Shown here: positions 42,198-51,290 of the stretch, piece after piece | Position numbering within the stretch: position 1 is the stretch's first letter | Layout of the letters: every line of letters starts with the position of its first letter | Assembly (NCBI RefSeq): GCF_001742145.1 | Contig: NZ_CP015749.1 | Location: 4,030,001-4,094,000 of the forward strand | Direction of reading: 5' to 3' | DNA from: Pectobacterium parmentieri | Lineage (GTDB): Bacteria; Pseudomonadota; Gammaproteobacteria; Enterobacterales; Enterobacteriaceae | DNA: 64,000 nucleotides | Notes under the pieces: generated by a model | Seen by the model: the letters and a program-made list of their open reading frames with translations, nothing else | Database searches by the model: none | Told to the model about the DNA's origin: nothing | Program-made: the position numbers and the translations under genes

Positions 42198-43082
42198 ATG
42201 ACTAAAACTTCAGCAGCAGGTTCAGATCAAGCAGTGAAAGGGCGCAGTTGGGGGCTGGAACGTCGGCTTCAATTCATCGACTTTCGGTTACGGTGGAATG
42301 GGCACATAAATCGTACAGATCTAACGTCTTTTTTTGGGCTATCGATCCCTCAGGCGTCGCTCGACATCGCTAAATATATTGAGATCGCCCCCTATAATCT
42401 GATCTACGATCGACGCACCAAAACTTACACAGCTACGCCAACATTCTCTGCGGTCTACCCACAGAATTCAGCCCAACGCTATCTCGCGGAATTATTGGCA
42501 ATGAAGACGGGTGTTCTTGAAGCGGACGCCAGTTTCATTGAGTCTGCCCCAGAGGTGTGCTGGATTGATGCCCCACTCAACACCTACAATGAACAGGTTG
42601 TTGAAGTCATTGTTAGAGCAATTCGTGAAAAAAAGGCGGTGAGCATCTGCTATCAATCCTCATCATCAATGGATAATTCGCCACGGCTCATTTCCCCACA
42701 TGCTTTAGGCAATGATGGGTTACGGTGGCGAGTACGTGCCTACTGCCATATCGAGCAGCAGTTTGCTGACTTCACGCTTACTCGAATTCTCAGCACTGAA
42801 AACATCGAACCTTCAACAGTCGATCCCGCTGGCGATTATCCGTGGCATACCTATCTTCAGTTAATTTTGGCACCTAGCGATAAATTACCACCAGCACATC
42901 AACGCGCGTTGGAGCTGGAATATGGTATGACCCATGGCGAGTTGAATATATCCTGCCGTCTGGCGTGCTTACATGAAACGCTCAGGCGATTCCACATCAA
43001 CTTAACGGATGAAAATGGCAATAAAGATCAGCTATTTATATTAAAAAACAAAGAAGAGATTCAAGCATTTCCGGGGACGTAA
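42198..43082 (+). CDS. WYL-domain transcriptional regulator, BrxR/CapW-like
   Basis: 294 residues. An N-terminal winged helix (WGLERRLQFIDFRLRWNGHI and ASLDIAKYIEIAPYNLIYD) leads into a WYL domain near 130-200 (SICYQSSSSMDNSPRLISPH, GLRWRVRAYC) and a WCX-type C-terminal dimerisation segment. This architecture and the opening motif are those of BrxR/CapW repressors, which usually control BREX, CBASS or other phage-defence operons. No such effector genes are present here; the neighbours are pgaA (divergent) and a diguanylate cyclase. The ribosome site is poor. Confidence 0.82.
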   Translation: MTKTSAAGSDQAVKGRSWGLERRLQFIDFRLRWNGHINRTDLTSFFGLSIPQASLDIAKYIEIAPYNLIYDRRTKTYTATPTFSAVYPQNSAQRYLAELLAMKTGVLEADASFIESAPEVCWIDAPLNTYNEQVVEVIVRAIREKKAVSICYQSSSSMDNSPRLISPHALGNDGLRWRVRAYCHIEQQFADFTLTRILSTENIEPSTVDPAGDYPWHTYLQLILAPSDKLPPAHQRALELEYGMTHGELNISCRLACLHETLRRFHINLTDENGNKDQLFILKNKEEIQAFPGT

Positions 43083-43120
43083 CCTTCGACTCTTATTAAT
43101 GTCTCTCGGGATAAAGCAGA

Positions 43121-43175
43121 GCAAGGTCATGATTAAGTGAATTCACATATTGAGTTCACTTAATCATGACCTTGC
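43121..43175. repeat. 21-bp perfect inverted repeat with 13-base loop
   Basis: The arm at 43121-43141 starts GCAAGGTCATGATTAAGTGA. It is exactly mirrored at 43155-43175, with a 13-base spacer. There is no T tract, so it is not a standard terminator. It lies 38 bp beyond the WYL gene stop and about 100 bp before the diguanylate cyclase gene. As RNA it gives a very stable hairpin; as DNA it might be a protein-binding site or a mobile-element relic. Confidence 0.9.
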
Positions 43176-43272
43176 GTCAGGGATGCATAAAATGATGTAA
43201 GATAAGAAGATGAATTATGATGATTCTGATACAAAAGTGATGCCCAGCAAAATAGGTTAACCGGGAAAGAAA

Positions 43273-44742
43273 ATGAAAATTCGCGCATATGAATTATTAA
43301 TTATTTTCAGTTCAACCTTAATTATGAGTTACTTAGGTTTGTCTTTTCGCCTACTTGACGACACCTCTTTATTCTGGCCAGCAGACACCCTCTTATTTTG
43401 CTTTCTTATACTCTATCGTAGTCGAGATAAAAGCACAAAAAATAAATTATTTCATAGCGTTACTTTATGCATGACAGGTTTTATCGGCATGCTGCTACCC
43501 TCTATTCACCTTGAAAACGATCAATCTTTTTTTGAAAAAGTCATTTACTGCGCAGCAGGCTCAACTTTTTTCATTACCGCATGGCTTACATTAATAATAC
43601 TTTTAAAGACAAAAGGTAAGTCATATAGTCTATTAAGTAAAAGTTATATTTTCTTTATATTTATTTCCATTGCTATAGGATCTATTTTTTCAGCCACATT
43701 TTATGGATTGCATTTATCTACAAAAACAAGCAGTGAATATGTTTTTATTCTTTCAAGAAAGTGGTTTAGTGAAGAATTAAGCTCTGGTGTTATTTTTGTT
43801 TTTTTATTTCTCAATATAACAAAGAAGATAAAAAACGTCCTTAAGATATCACAAATATCAATTAAAATGACCATCAAAAAACCATTTTTCATACTGTATC
43901 CTCTCATTATTATTTTTTGCATAGCATCTTCAAACATCACTCTGAGTGTCTTAGCCATATTACCGTTGATTTATCTTTCTTTATCTTTATCATTCAACAA
44001 AATCGTTGTCATGTGCTCTGCAACTGGCATCGCACTAAATTATATTTATATAAACAGATTGATAGGCGTTCATAATAAAATAGAAAAAGAGTATTTGTTC
44101 GAGCTATCTTATTTATTTCAAATCAACACATCGGTTATCATCATCACCGCCCTTACCGCATCTTTCTTTATTAATGGAAATAGAAAAAACATAAAAAGAA
44201 TAGAGTTAATTAGTAACCATGATGCACTGACAGGTATGTTAAATAGACGCTCACTCAATCAACATATGATGAATATCATTAATTCCATACGTGATGGAGA
44301 GAATAAAATGATGTCTCTGCTTGTGCTTGATATTGACCACTTTAAAAAAATTAATGATACCTATGGACATGCTGTTGGCGATAATGTAATCAGAGGGTTT
44401 TCCACAGCCATTAAACAACATACCCGACCTCAAGACCTGCTATGCCGGTGGGGAGGAGAAGAGTTTTTAATAATAATCCAAGGTCTTTCGAAAAATGAGT
44501 GCCTAGAGATAGCAGAGAGAATACGAACTATTATAGAAGGGTCTTCATTAGCTATTTCAAATGGTCATGCTGTGCGATGCACAACCAGCATCGGTGTCAG
44601 TTTTTTTCATCTGGAAAGAATAGAAGATTTTCATGACGCGTTTAAAGAAGCCGACAAATTATTGTACATAGCAAAAGAACAAGGGCGTAATCGCGTAAAT
44701 TCGGACATTAATGTAAATTCGGTACAAAAACTAATATCATGA
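43273..44742 (+). CDS. Membrane diguanylate cyclase (MASE1-like sensor plus GGDEF)
   Basis: 489 residues. Eight or more N-terminal membrane helices (to about 305), with a FWPAD motif early, resemble a MASE1-type sensor. The C-terminal GGDEF domain has HDALTGMLNRRSL, DIDHFKKINDTYGH and the active loop RWGGEEFLII. RPQD five residues before GGEEF is an intact product-inhibition (I) site. It should make c-di-GMP from two GTP. The gene is AT-rich, unlike its neighbours. Its proximity to pgaABCD, whose synthase is c-di-GMP activated, suggests a functional link. Confidence 0.92.
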   Translation: MKIRAYELLIIFSSTLIMSYLGLSFRLLDDTSLFWPADTLLFCFLILYRSRDKSTKNKLFHSVTLCMTGFIGMLLPSIHLENDQSFFEKVIYCAAGSTFFITAWLTLIILLKTKGKSYSLLSKSYIFFIFISIAIGSIFSATFYGLHLSTKTSSEYVFILSRKWFSEELSSGVIFVFLFLNITKKIKNVLKISQISIKMTIKKPFFILYPLIIIFCIASSNITLSVLAILPLIYLSLSLSFNKIVVMCSATGIALNYIYINRLIGVHNKIEKEYLFELSYLFQINTSVIIITALTASFFINGNRKNIKRIELISNHDALTGMLNRRSLNQHMMNIINSIRDGENKMMSLLVLDIDHFKKINDTYGHAVGDNVIRGFSTAIKQHTRPQDLLCRWGGEEFLIIIQGLSKNECLEIAERIRTIIEGSSLAISNGHAVRCTTSIGVSFFHLERIEDFHDAFKEADKLLYIAKEQGRNRVNSDINVNSVQKLIS

Positions 44743-44844
44743 TATCAACATCCGTTTAAAATACCTTTTTTAAAAAGGGTAGTCCTATATCAGCGGAACG
44801 CTACCCTACCGATGAAAACGAAAATCGAAGATAGAGAACCCGCT

Positions 44845-46347
44845 ATGCAATCACCCAAAAAGTGGCTGATTTTAGCCATTGTTTCCAGTGCCCTGTTCCT
44901 GATTGTTATCGACATGACAGTGCTGTACACCGCGCTCCCTACGCTAACCCATGACTTGCACGCCACCGCATCGGATAAGCTGTGGATTGTTAATATTTAT
45001 GCACTGGTTGCCTCCGGTTTGCTGCTGGGCATGGGCACACTGGGCGATAAGCTAGGCCATAAGCCCTTATTTATCTCTGGTCTGGTTGTTTTTGGTACTG
45101 CGTCATTGCTGGCAGCTTATTCGCCCAGCCCCAGTATTCTTATCGCCGCTCGCGCGCTGCTGGCGGTCGGGGCAGCGATGATGATGCCTGCCACCCTCTC
45201 AATTATCCGTCTGACCTTCGCCGATGAACGGGAACGTGCGCTAGCGATTGGTATCTGGGCTGCGGTGGCATCCGGCGGAGCGGCGTTTGGTCCCGTGATG
45301 GGTGGGATACTGCTTGAGTACTTCTGGTGGGGATCGGTTTTCCTCATTAACGTGCCGGTCGTTCTGCTTGCGCTCATCATGGGGATCACCATGATTCCAC
45401 ACCGGCCGGGCAACGCCTCACACCGCTGGGACTTCATCGGTTCTCTATTAATCATGGTGGGTTTGATTGGTGTAACCTACGCCATAAAAGAACTGGGCAA
45501 GCGAGTTCCCTCCTATGAAGATGCACTGATCGCTCTGCTTATCGGCGTGGTGTTCATTACCCTATTCGTTCGACGTCAGCGTAACAGCACGCATCCTTTA
45601 GTGGATTTCTCTCTCTTCCGCCTGCGGCCTTTCAGCGCCGCTGTTGCCGCTGCCATCGTGGCGGCAGCCGCATTAATCGGAATGGAACTGGCTTTCACCC
45701 AGCGGTTACAGTTAGTCGTCGGGCTGTCCCCGCTGCAGGCTGGGTTGTTCATTTTACCGCTGTCGTTGGCCTCCTTTATCTCCGGCCCGTTAACCGGAAA
45801 GATCTTGCCGCACGTGAATAGCGGGAAAATACTGGCGGCAGGCCTGTTGATTTCGGGGCTGGGAATGGGAAGCTATCTGCTGCTACACAATGCAACTATT
45901 ATTATACAAATCATCAGCTTGACGGTGATTGGTGCTGGCGTGGGGTCAACTATGACAGCCGCATCGAGCACTATTATGCAGGTTGCGCCTGCTGAAAAAG
46001 CGGGTATGGCGGCATCAATCGAAGAAGTGTCCTATGAATTGGGGGGCGCGACGGGGGTGACATTGATGGGCAGTTTGCTGTCTTTTGCTTACTCCGCGAC
46101 GTTTATGCTACCCACTGAGTTTTCTGTACCGGACACCGCCTATGACAGCCTGGATGAAGCATTAATTTTTGCCGAATCCTTACCAGAAAATATGCAGCGA
46201 ACGCTTATTACACAGGCACATACCGCTTTTGATTCTGGGTTTTCCGCCGTGCTGGCAGTCGCCACGCTGATCCTGTTGCTAACCTCTGCCTTCGTCTGGA
46301 CAACGCGTCATCATAAACAGCAGCGTAATCAGGCCGCTGATGCATAG
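44845..46347 (+). CDS. MFS multidrug efflux transporter, DHA2 (14-helix) family, SmvA/QacA-like
   Basis: About 500 residues from ATG 44845 (MQSPKKWLILAIVS). An ATG at 44812 is also in frame and neither has a strong ribosome site. Fourteen predicted helices; motif A is GTLGDKLGHKPLF. The first-helix acidic residue in LFLIVIDMTVLYTALPTL and ASGGAAFGPVMGGILLEYFWWGSVFLINVP match SmvA/QacA proteins, which export quaternary ammonium compounds and dyes by proton antiport. Substrate inferred from family. Confidence 0.88.
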   Translation: MQSPKKWLILAIVSSALFLIVIDMTVLYTALPTLTHDLHATASDKLWIVNIYALVASGLLLGMGTLGDKLGHKPLFISGLVVFGTASLLAAYSPSPSILIAARALLAVGAAMMMPATLSIIRLTFADERERALAIGIWAAVASGGAAFGPVMGGILLEYFWWGSVFLINVPVVLLALIMGITMIPHRPGNASHRWDFIGSLLIMVGLIGVTYAIKELGKRVPSYEDALIALLIGVVFITLFVRRQRNSTHPLVDFSLFRLRPFSAAVAAAIVAAAALIGMELAFTQRLQLVVGLSPLQAGLFILPLSLASFISGPLTGKILPHVNSGKILAAGLLISGLGMGSYLLLHNATIIIQIISLTVIGAGVGSTMTAASSTIMQVAPAEKAGMAASIEEVSYELGGATGVTLMGSLLSFAYSATFMLPTEFSVPDTAYDSLDEALIFAESLPENMQRTLITQAHTAFDSGFSAVLAVATLILLLTSAFVWTTRHHKQQRNQAADA

Positions 46348-46367
46348 CATCACAGGCTTATCATAAA

Positions 46368-46393
46368 AACGCCGTTCAATAACGAACGGCGTT
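46368..46393 (-). terminator. Terminator of the CsgG/DUF4810/DUF799 operon
   Basis: AACGCCGTTC and GAACGGCGTT form a 10-bp stem with a 6-base loop. On the minus strand T-rich sequence follows. It lies 47 bp past the DUF799 gene stop and also between convergent transcripts. Confidence 0.7.
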
Positions 46394-46440
46394 GATGATG
46401 CATCTACGTACTCGAATTTAGCGATATACCACAAATTAAC

Positions 46441-47100
46441 TCAGTAGGCTTCTTTACCGTATTGCAGTGAACGAGGTCCGTACAGCATACCGCGCGAACG
46501 ACCCGCAGCCAGCAGGCGTGCGCTAGTCACACCTGCAATATCATGGCCTTTGTCGGAGATCGTGTCCGCAATTTGACTCACCGCAGCCTGCACCAGAATA
46601 CCGATGATGCCACCGTTAGAATTTGACTGCTGCTCGTTGCTGGAAGCCGTTGCGCTTCCGCTCCACAGCAGTTTGCCGGTACGCAGATCAACCAGACGTG
46701 CATCCGCAGAAACACGGGTTTCGCTATTAATCACGATGTACGACGTGCCGTACTCTTTCACGTCCAAATACAGCGCAGCATCAGCGCCAAAGATTTGGTG
46801 CAGCTTTGCCGTGCTCAGCGCATGGATGTCCGACGCGGTAGACAAACCATTCTGTTTGAACGTTTCATCCACTACCGCAACAGGCAATACATAATAGCCC
46901 GATTCTGCCAGCGGGTAGGTGACCTGTGAAAGCAGGCTGTAGCTTGCTTTCACATCAGGAGAATGGTTAACCGGCGGCAAGACCAGAATAGACTTAGGCT
47001 TGCTCTGCTTAAATGACGTGTAGTCATAAGGCACGGGTTTAGCACAGCCAGTCAGCACCAGCGCAAAAACCAGACCACATAATCCTAAGAAACGATTCAT
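46441..47100 (-). CDS. DUF799 (GNA1162-type) lipoprotein
   Basis: 219 residues. A lipoprotein signal MNRFLGLCGLVFALVLTGC puts the acylated Cys at 19. The body has SILVLPPVNHSPDVKASYS, the typical opening of DUF799 proteins, which share a fold with nucleotide/anticodon-binding-like domains seen in periplasmic secretion lipoproteins. It ends YGPRSLQYGKEAY. Start overlaps the end of the DUF4810 gene by 4 bases. Works presumably in the outer-membrane inner leaflet with the CsgG-type partner. Function not established. Confidence 0.85.
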   Translation of the reverse strand: MNRFLGLCGLVFALVLTGCAKPVPYDYTSFKQSKPKSILVLPPVNHSPDVKASYSLLSQVTYPLAESGYYVLPVAVVDETFKQNGLSTASDIHALSTAKLHQIFGADAALYLDVKEYGTSYIVINSETRVSADARLVDLRTGKLLWSGSATASSNEQQSNSNGGIIGILVQAAVSQIADTISDKGHDIAGVTSARLLAAGRSRGMLYGPRSLQYGKEAY

Positions 47101-47456
47101 TTAATATTCCCTTTATTTTTACTCAGCAGGAAGTCCATGAAAGGTGCTGATTCAGGGAATTTCGCTTTTTCAGTTTCAAACTGTTGGCGAGCTTCACTAT
47201 CACGGCCAGTATTGGCGTACAGCAACCCAAGTTGAGCATAGAGCCCCGGCGGGACAGGTTTGTTTGCGGCTTTCGCTTTCTCGATTGATTCATTCAGAGC
47301 AAGGATCTGTTGTTCTGGACCAACTTTATCTTGTTGATAATAATCATAAAGCGCAGGCTGATAGTTGTCCCAACTGTAAATCGTTTTCGGCGCGGACGCG
47401 CAGCCAGCCAGTACCGTCGCTGCCAATAGCAGGGTAACTTTCTTATGAGATAACAT
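47097..47456 (-). CDS. DUF4810 lipoprotein
   Basis: 119 residues. Signal peptide and lipobox end at LAATVLAGC (Cys near 19). The rest contains IYSWDNYQPALYDYYQQDKV and a TPR-like pair of helices (PPGLYAQLGLLYANTGRDSEARQQFETEKAKFPES). Second gene of the CsgG/DUF4810/DUF799 operon, 18 bp after the CsgG-type gene. Its TPR-like helices suggest a protein-protein docking role in an envelope assembly. Function unknown. Confidence 0.85.
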   Translation of the reverse strand: MLSHKKVTLLLAATVLAGCASAPKTIYSWDNYQPALYDYYQQDKVGPEQQILALNESIEKAKAANKPVPPGLYAQLGLLYANTGRDSEARQQFETEKAKFPESAPFMDFLLSKNKGNIK

Positions 47457-47474
47457 GGTTATATTCCTATTCCA

Positions 47475-48146
47475 TTAGTTCGCTGGACGCCAGGCGCCGC
47501 TTTCAATTCCTGCAACCAAATTATTGACGGCTTCACGAATAGCCAAATCCAGAACTTTACCGTTCAGCGTCGAGTCATAGCTGGCCGTACCGCCGAAACC
47601 GATAATTTCACGGTTGGACAACGTATACTCGCCCGCACCCTGTACGGAATACACGACTTCAGACGTTTGTACGTTCACCACATTCAACGTGGTTTTTGCG
47701 TAAGCAACCTGTGTTTTACCGCGACCAAGGATGCCCCACAACTGATGGTCACCCACTTCTTTACGGCCAAACTCGGTCACATCGCCGGTAACAACATAGG
47801 TAGCGCCTTTCAGCGTCTGCGTTTGCCCTTTAATACCCGCCTCTGCTTTCAGCTCTTCCATATTGGTGCGATCCAATACGTTAAAGCGGCCACTCTGCTG
47901 AAGATGGCTAACAAGAATGGTCTTGGATTGATTACCTAAGCGGTCAACACCATCAGAAAAAATACCGTTCATGTAGTTAGAACGGTTTTCAAATTTTCCG
48001 ACGGAAATCGGGCTGCGAACGCCCTGATAAGGCGTACTGTAAGAAGTCACTTTTTGTGCTTCTACGGTACGGGAAGACTCTGTGGCACATCCGCTCAATA
48101 GCGCAACCGACATGAATACAGAACATAGAACGACCTTTTTATTCAT
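47475..48146 (-). CDS. CsgG/HfaB-family outer-membrane lipoprotein
   Basis: 223 residues from ATG 48146 (MNKKVVLCSVFMSVALLSGC), with AGGGATAG upstream. The longer frame from 48269 has no signal function. Lipobox LLSGC near Cys20. The CsgG-type core includes SPISVGKFENRSNY, ILVSHLQQSGRFNVLDRTNMEEL and GATYVVTGDVTEFG. In curli systems CsgG forms a nonameric secretion channel, but here no curli subunit genes adjoin. First gene of a three-lipoprotein operon whose cargo is unknown. Confidence 0.88.
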   Translation of the reverse strand: MNKKVVLCSVFMSVALLSGCATESSRTVEAQKVTSYSTPYQGVRSPISVGKFENRSNYMNGIFSDGVDRLGNQSKTILVSHLQQSGRFNVLDRTNMEELKAEAGIKGQTQTLKGATYVVTGDVTEFGRKEVGDHQLWGILGRGKTQVAYAKTTLNVVNVQTSEVVYSVQGAGEYTLSNREIIGFGGTASYDSTLNGKVLDLAIREAVNNLVAGIESGAWRPAN

Positions 48147-48573
48147 AACACTATCCCTTAGTGACAATTCATTAACCCTGAGAAAAATCATGTCATTGAT
48201 TAATAATGAAAATACCGTAAAGATATTATTTATCTTCAACACTGTTTTGCTGCATTTAAATGATGCCAAACATTATGAAGGGCCTAAGTAAAAGTAACGA
48301 GTTATTTCATGGGAAAATGAACAAAAGTAATGAAAATCAGAATTTTTACCCAAGATAAATCACAATAAACCAGATAAAAAACAAGGTTATATGCAACTAT
48401 GCCATTACTTTCACCTAACATTGCAACTTACTGAAACGATTCAATATTTCCATTAATAACCTAGGTGATATTTAACATTAACCGACTTTTTACCTGCTCT
48501 ATATCAAGGTCGACGTGTTATCCAGCTATTAGGATAAAGGCCACGATCGAGGGATCAAGGGTGGGAAAAGGTA

Positions 48574-50598
48574 ATGAACCGATTTGTTATTGCCAGTACT
48601 CAAGACTGTATGGGATGTCATGCATGTGAAATCGCCTGTGTGATTTCACACAATGACGAGCGCTATCCAGATAGCACCACGGTATTTCAGCCCAGAATCA
48701 AGGCATTCAATACGCCAAAACTGCGGGCCGCCGTGACATGCCGCCACTGTGAAGATGCCCCCTGTGCAGGCGTATGCCCAACACAGGCCTTGATCAGAAA
48801 AGACAATAGCATTCAGCTCGTTCAGGAAAAGTGCATCGGCTGCAAAAGCTGTGTACTGGCTTGCCCGTTCGGCGCGATGTCGATGGTGACAAACCCGATG
48901 AACAACAGCACCATCGCGCATAAATGCGATCTCTGCGCCGACCGCCCAGAAGGGCAAGCGTGTGTGGAAGCTTGCCCAACGCAAGCATTGCAGTTAGTCA
49001 GTGAACAAACGTTAGCAACCCGCCGCCAAGAGAAACAGCAGGTGATGGCACAACGTTCCGCCGCACACTGGCAGCGTGAAACGCCCGTGGTGAAAACACT
49101 GACGCTCAATCCACTCAGTAAAAGGAAAAACTGGCCGCGCCGGGATGCGGAGAAAAAGCCGCTGGCGCAGAGAACCACCACGTTTGATGAAATCTATCAT
49201 GGCTTCTCCGTACAGCAGACGGAAGATCAGGCTGACCGCTGTCTTTCCTGCGGTAAACGCGCCATCTGCGAATGGACCTGCCCGCTGCATAACAATATTC
49301 CCGAATTGCTGAGTCTGGCAAAGCAAGGCCGCATTCTTGAAGCCGTAGAGCTCTCACACCAAACCAGCAGCCTGCCGGAAATCTGCGGTCGGGTATGCCC
49401 GCAGGATCGGCTATGTGAAGGGGCCTGTACGCTGGGCAAAGAATATGGCGCGATTACCATCGGCAACGTTGAACGCTACATTACCGACACCGCGATGAAG
49501 ATGGGCTGGTCACCCGATATGACGCATGTTGTTCCCAGCGGAAAGCGCGCCGCGATCGTTGGAGCTGGCCCGGCAGGGTTAGCCTGTGCCGATGTGTTGG
49601 CACGTAATGGCGTGCAGGCCGTCGTGTTCGATCGTCACCCGGAAATTGGTGGCCTGCTCACGTTCGGGATCCCGTCGTTCAAACTGGACAAAGACGTCCT
49701 GATCCATCGCCGTGAAGTGTTCAGCGCCATGGGAATCGACTTCCAGTTGAATACCGAAGTGGGGAAAGACATTTCTCTGGCCCAGCTTCTGGACGACTAT
49801 GACACTGTTTTCCTCGGCGTGGGCACCTACCGCTCCATGAAAGCCAACATTGATAATGAAAATGCCCCCGGCGTTTTTGATGCGCTTCCCTTCTTGATCG
49901 CCAATACCAAACACGTCATGGGGTTACCTGAATTAGACGATGAGCCCTATATCTCGATGGCGGGCAAACGCGTCGTGGTGCTCGGCGGTGGAGATACTGC
50001 AATGGACTGCCTGCGCACATCCGTTCGGCAAGGTGCGATATCCGTAACCTGCGCCTATCGCCGTGATGAAGCCAACATGCCCGGCTCGAAAAAAGAGGTT
50101 AAAAACTCCCGCGAAGAAGGCGTGGAATTCATGTTTAACGTTCAGCCACAGAAAATCTGCCTCAATGAACAGGGCGAGGTGTGCGGTATTAGTCTGGTTC
50201 GAACCGAGCTGGGCGAGCCTGATGCCAGCGGCCGTCGTCGTCCGCGCCCGATTCCTGGTTCGGAATTCGTTCAGCCTGCAGAAGCCGTGATAACCGCATT
50301 TGGTTTTCAATCACACAGTATGCCGTGGCTGGAAGAGGCTGACGTCGATCTGGATAATTGGGGATACATCACTGCCCCGCTCGATAGTCAGATACCTTGC
50401 CAAACCAATCATCCGCGTATTTTTGCGGGTGGTGATGCCGTGCGCGGTGCCGATCTGGTGGTTACCGCTATTGCTGATGGGCGGAAAGCCGCATTGGGGA
50501 TGATTGCAACGATGGGGCTGACCGCCGTCACGGGTGCTCTTCCCGCACACCCGCAGCGCCACGAGATAAACGCAGTACGCGAGGAGGTCCGCACATGA
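48574..50598 (+). CDS. aegA: AegA-like iron-sulfur NAD(P)H oxidoreductase
   Basis: 674 residues. The N-terminal 170 residues are a HydN-like polyferredoxin (C12xxC15xxC18xxxC22 and three further four-Cys clusters). A GltD/glutamate-synthase-small-subunit-like module follows, with RCLSCGKRAICEWTCPLHNN near 225, FAD site GAGPAGLACADVL near 330 and NAD site GGGDTAMDC near 470. This is the AegA/YgfT (UacF) architecture, linked in E. coli to anaerobic uric-acid breakdown with formate dehydrogenase H. Ribosome site AAAAGG. The exact electron donor and acceptor here are unknown. Confidence 0.88.
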   Translation: MNRFVIASTQDCMGCHACEIACVISHNDERYPDSTTVFQPRIKAFNTPKLRAAVTCRHCEDAPCAGVCPTQALIRKDNSIQLVQEKCIGCKSCVLACPFGAMSMVTNPMNNSTIAHKCDLCADRPEGQACVEACPTQALQLVSEQTLATRRQEKQQVMAQRSAAHWQRETPVVKTLTLNPLSKRKNWPRRDAEKKPLAQRTTTFDEIYHGFSVQQTEDQADRCLSCGKRAICEWTCPLHNNIPELLSLAKQGRILEAVELSHQTSSLPEICGRVCPQDRLCEGACTLGKEYGAITIGNVERYITDTAMKMGWSPDMTHVVPSGKRAAIVGAGPAGLACADVLARNGVQAVVFDRHPEIGGLLTFGIPSFKLDKDVLIHRREVFSAMGIDFQLNTEVGKDISLAQLLDDYDTVFLGVGTYRSMKANIDNENAPGVFDALPFLIANTKHVMGLPELDDEPYISMAGKRVVVLGGGDTAMDCLRTSVRQGAISVTCAYRRDEANMPGSKKEVKNSREEGVEFMFNVQPQKICLNEQGEVCGISLVRTELGEPDASGRRRPRPIPGSEFVQPAEAVITAFGFQSHSMPWLEEADVDLDNWGYITAPLDSQIPCQTNHPRIFAGGDAVRGADLVVTAIADGRKAALGMIATMGLTAVTGALPAHPQRHEINAVREEVRT

Positions 50599-51104
50599 AT
50601 CAATTTGTTATCGCCGAAGCAGAAAAATGTATCGGTTGCCGGACTTGTGAGATCGCCTGCGCGGTCGCGCATAGCGGTGGCCAAAGTGCACAACTGCGGC
50701 CATCTCACTTCTTTCCCCGTCTGAAAGTGATTAAAAGCGCCAGCGTCAGCGTACCTGTTCTGTGCCGCCAGTGTGAGAACGCCCCCTGTGCCAGCGTGTG
50801 TCCAAATGACGCGCTGGTGCGCGATCGGGATAGCATTCAGGTTATTCAGTCCCGCTGCATCGGCTGCAAAAGCTGTGTCGTCGCCTGTCCCTTCGGTGCC
50901 ATCAATGTGGTAACGAAAGCCTCAAATGACGAGAGTACGCAAAGTGAAGTCCACAAATGCGACTTATGCGTCGATGTAGCCCCAAGCCCTTCCTGCGTCA
51001 GCGTGTGCCCAACGTCGGCGCTTCGGTTAGTGACTGCGGATGAGCTACGTAAGCAGACGCTGGAAAAACAGCAGCGTTCCGCATTGGGGTGGCCGAACCA
51101 TTAA
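50595..51104 (+). CDS. HydN/YgfS-like 4Fe-4S ferredoxin
   Basis: 169 residues with four 4Fe-4S cysteine clusters (KCIGCRTCEIAC at the start, CRQCENAPCASVCP, RCIGCKSCVVACPFGA, KCDLC with CVSVCPTSAL). It is paralogous to the N-terminal domain of the AegA-like protein encoded just upstream, and its ATG overlaps that gene's stop (ATGA), so the pair is coupled. Likely an electron-transfer partner that shuttles between the oxidoreductase and a molybdenum enzyme encoded elsewhere. Confidence 0.9.
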   Translation: MNQFVIAEAEKCIGCRTCEIACAVAHSGGQSAQLRPSHFFPRLKVIKSASVSVPVLCRQCENAPCASVCPNDALVRDRDSIQVIQSRCIGCKSCVVACPFGAINVVTKASNDESTQSEVHKCDLCVDVAPSPSCVSVCPTSALRLVTADELRKQTLEKQQRSALGWPNH

Positions 51105-51290
51105 ACAAACGGGAATATGACGGACAGAGAGGGACGCCACAAAACACTGATGCAGAAAATTCGCGGAGCCTAATTGATAATTATCGCCGATTTATCCATC
51201 GATTTTTCTTTAGTTCACATATTAGTCTGATAATATGCATTGGTAATACCTGATAGGTTCCCATCTTTTATCACGATCACGGAGTGAACA

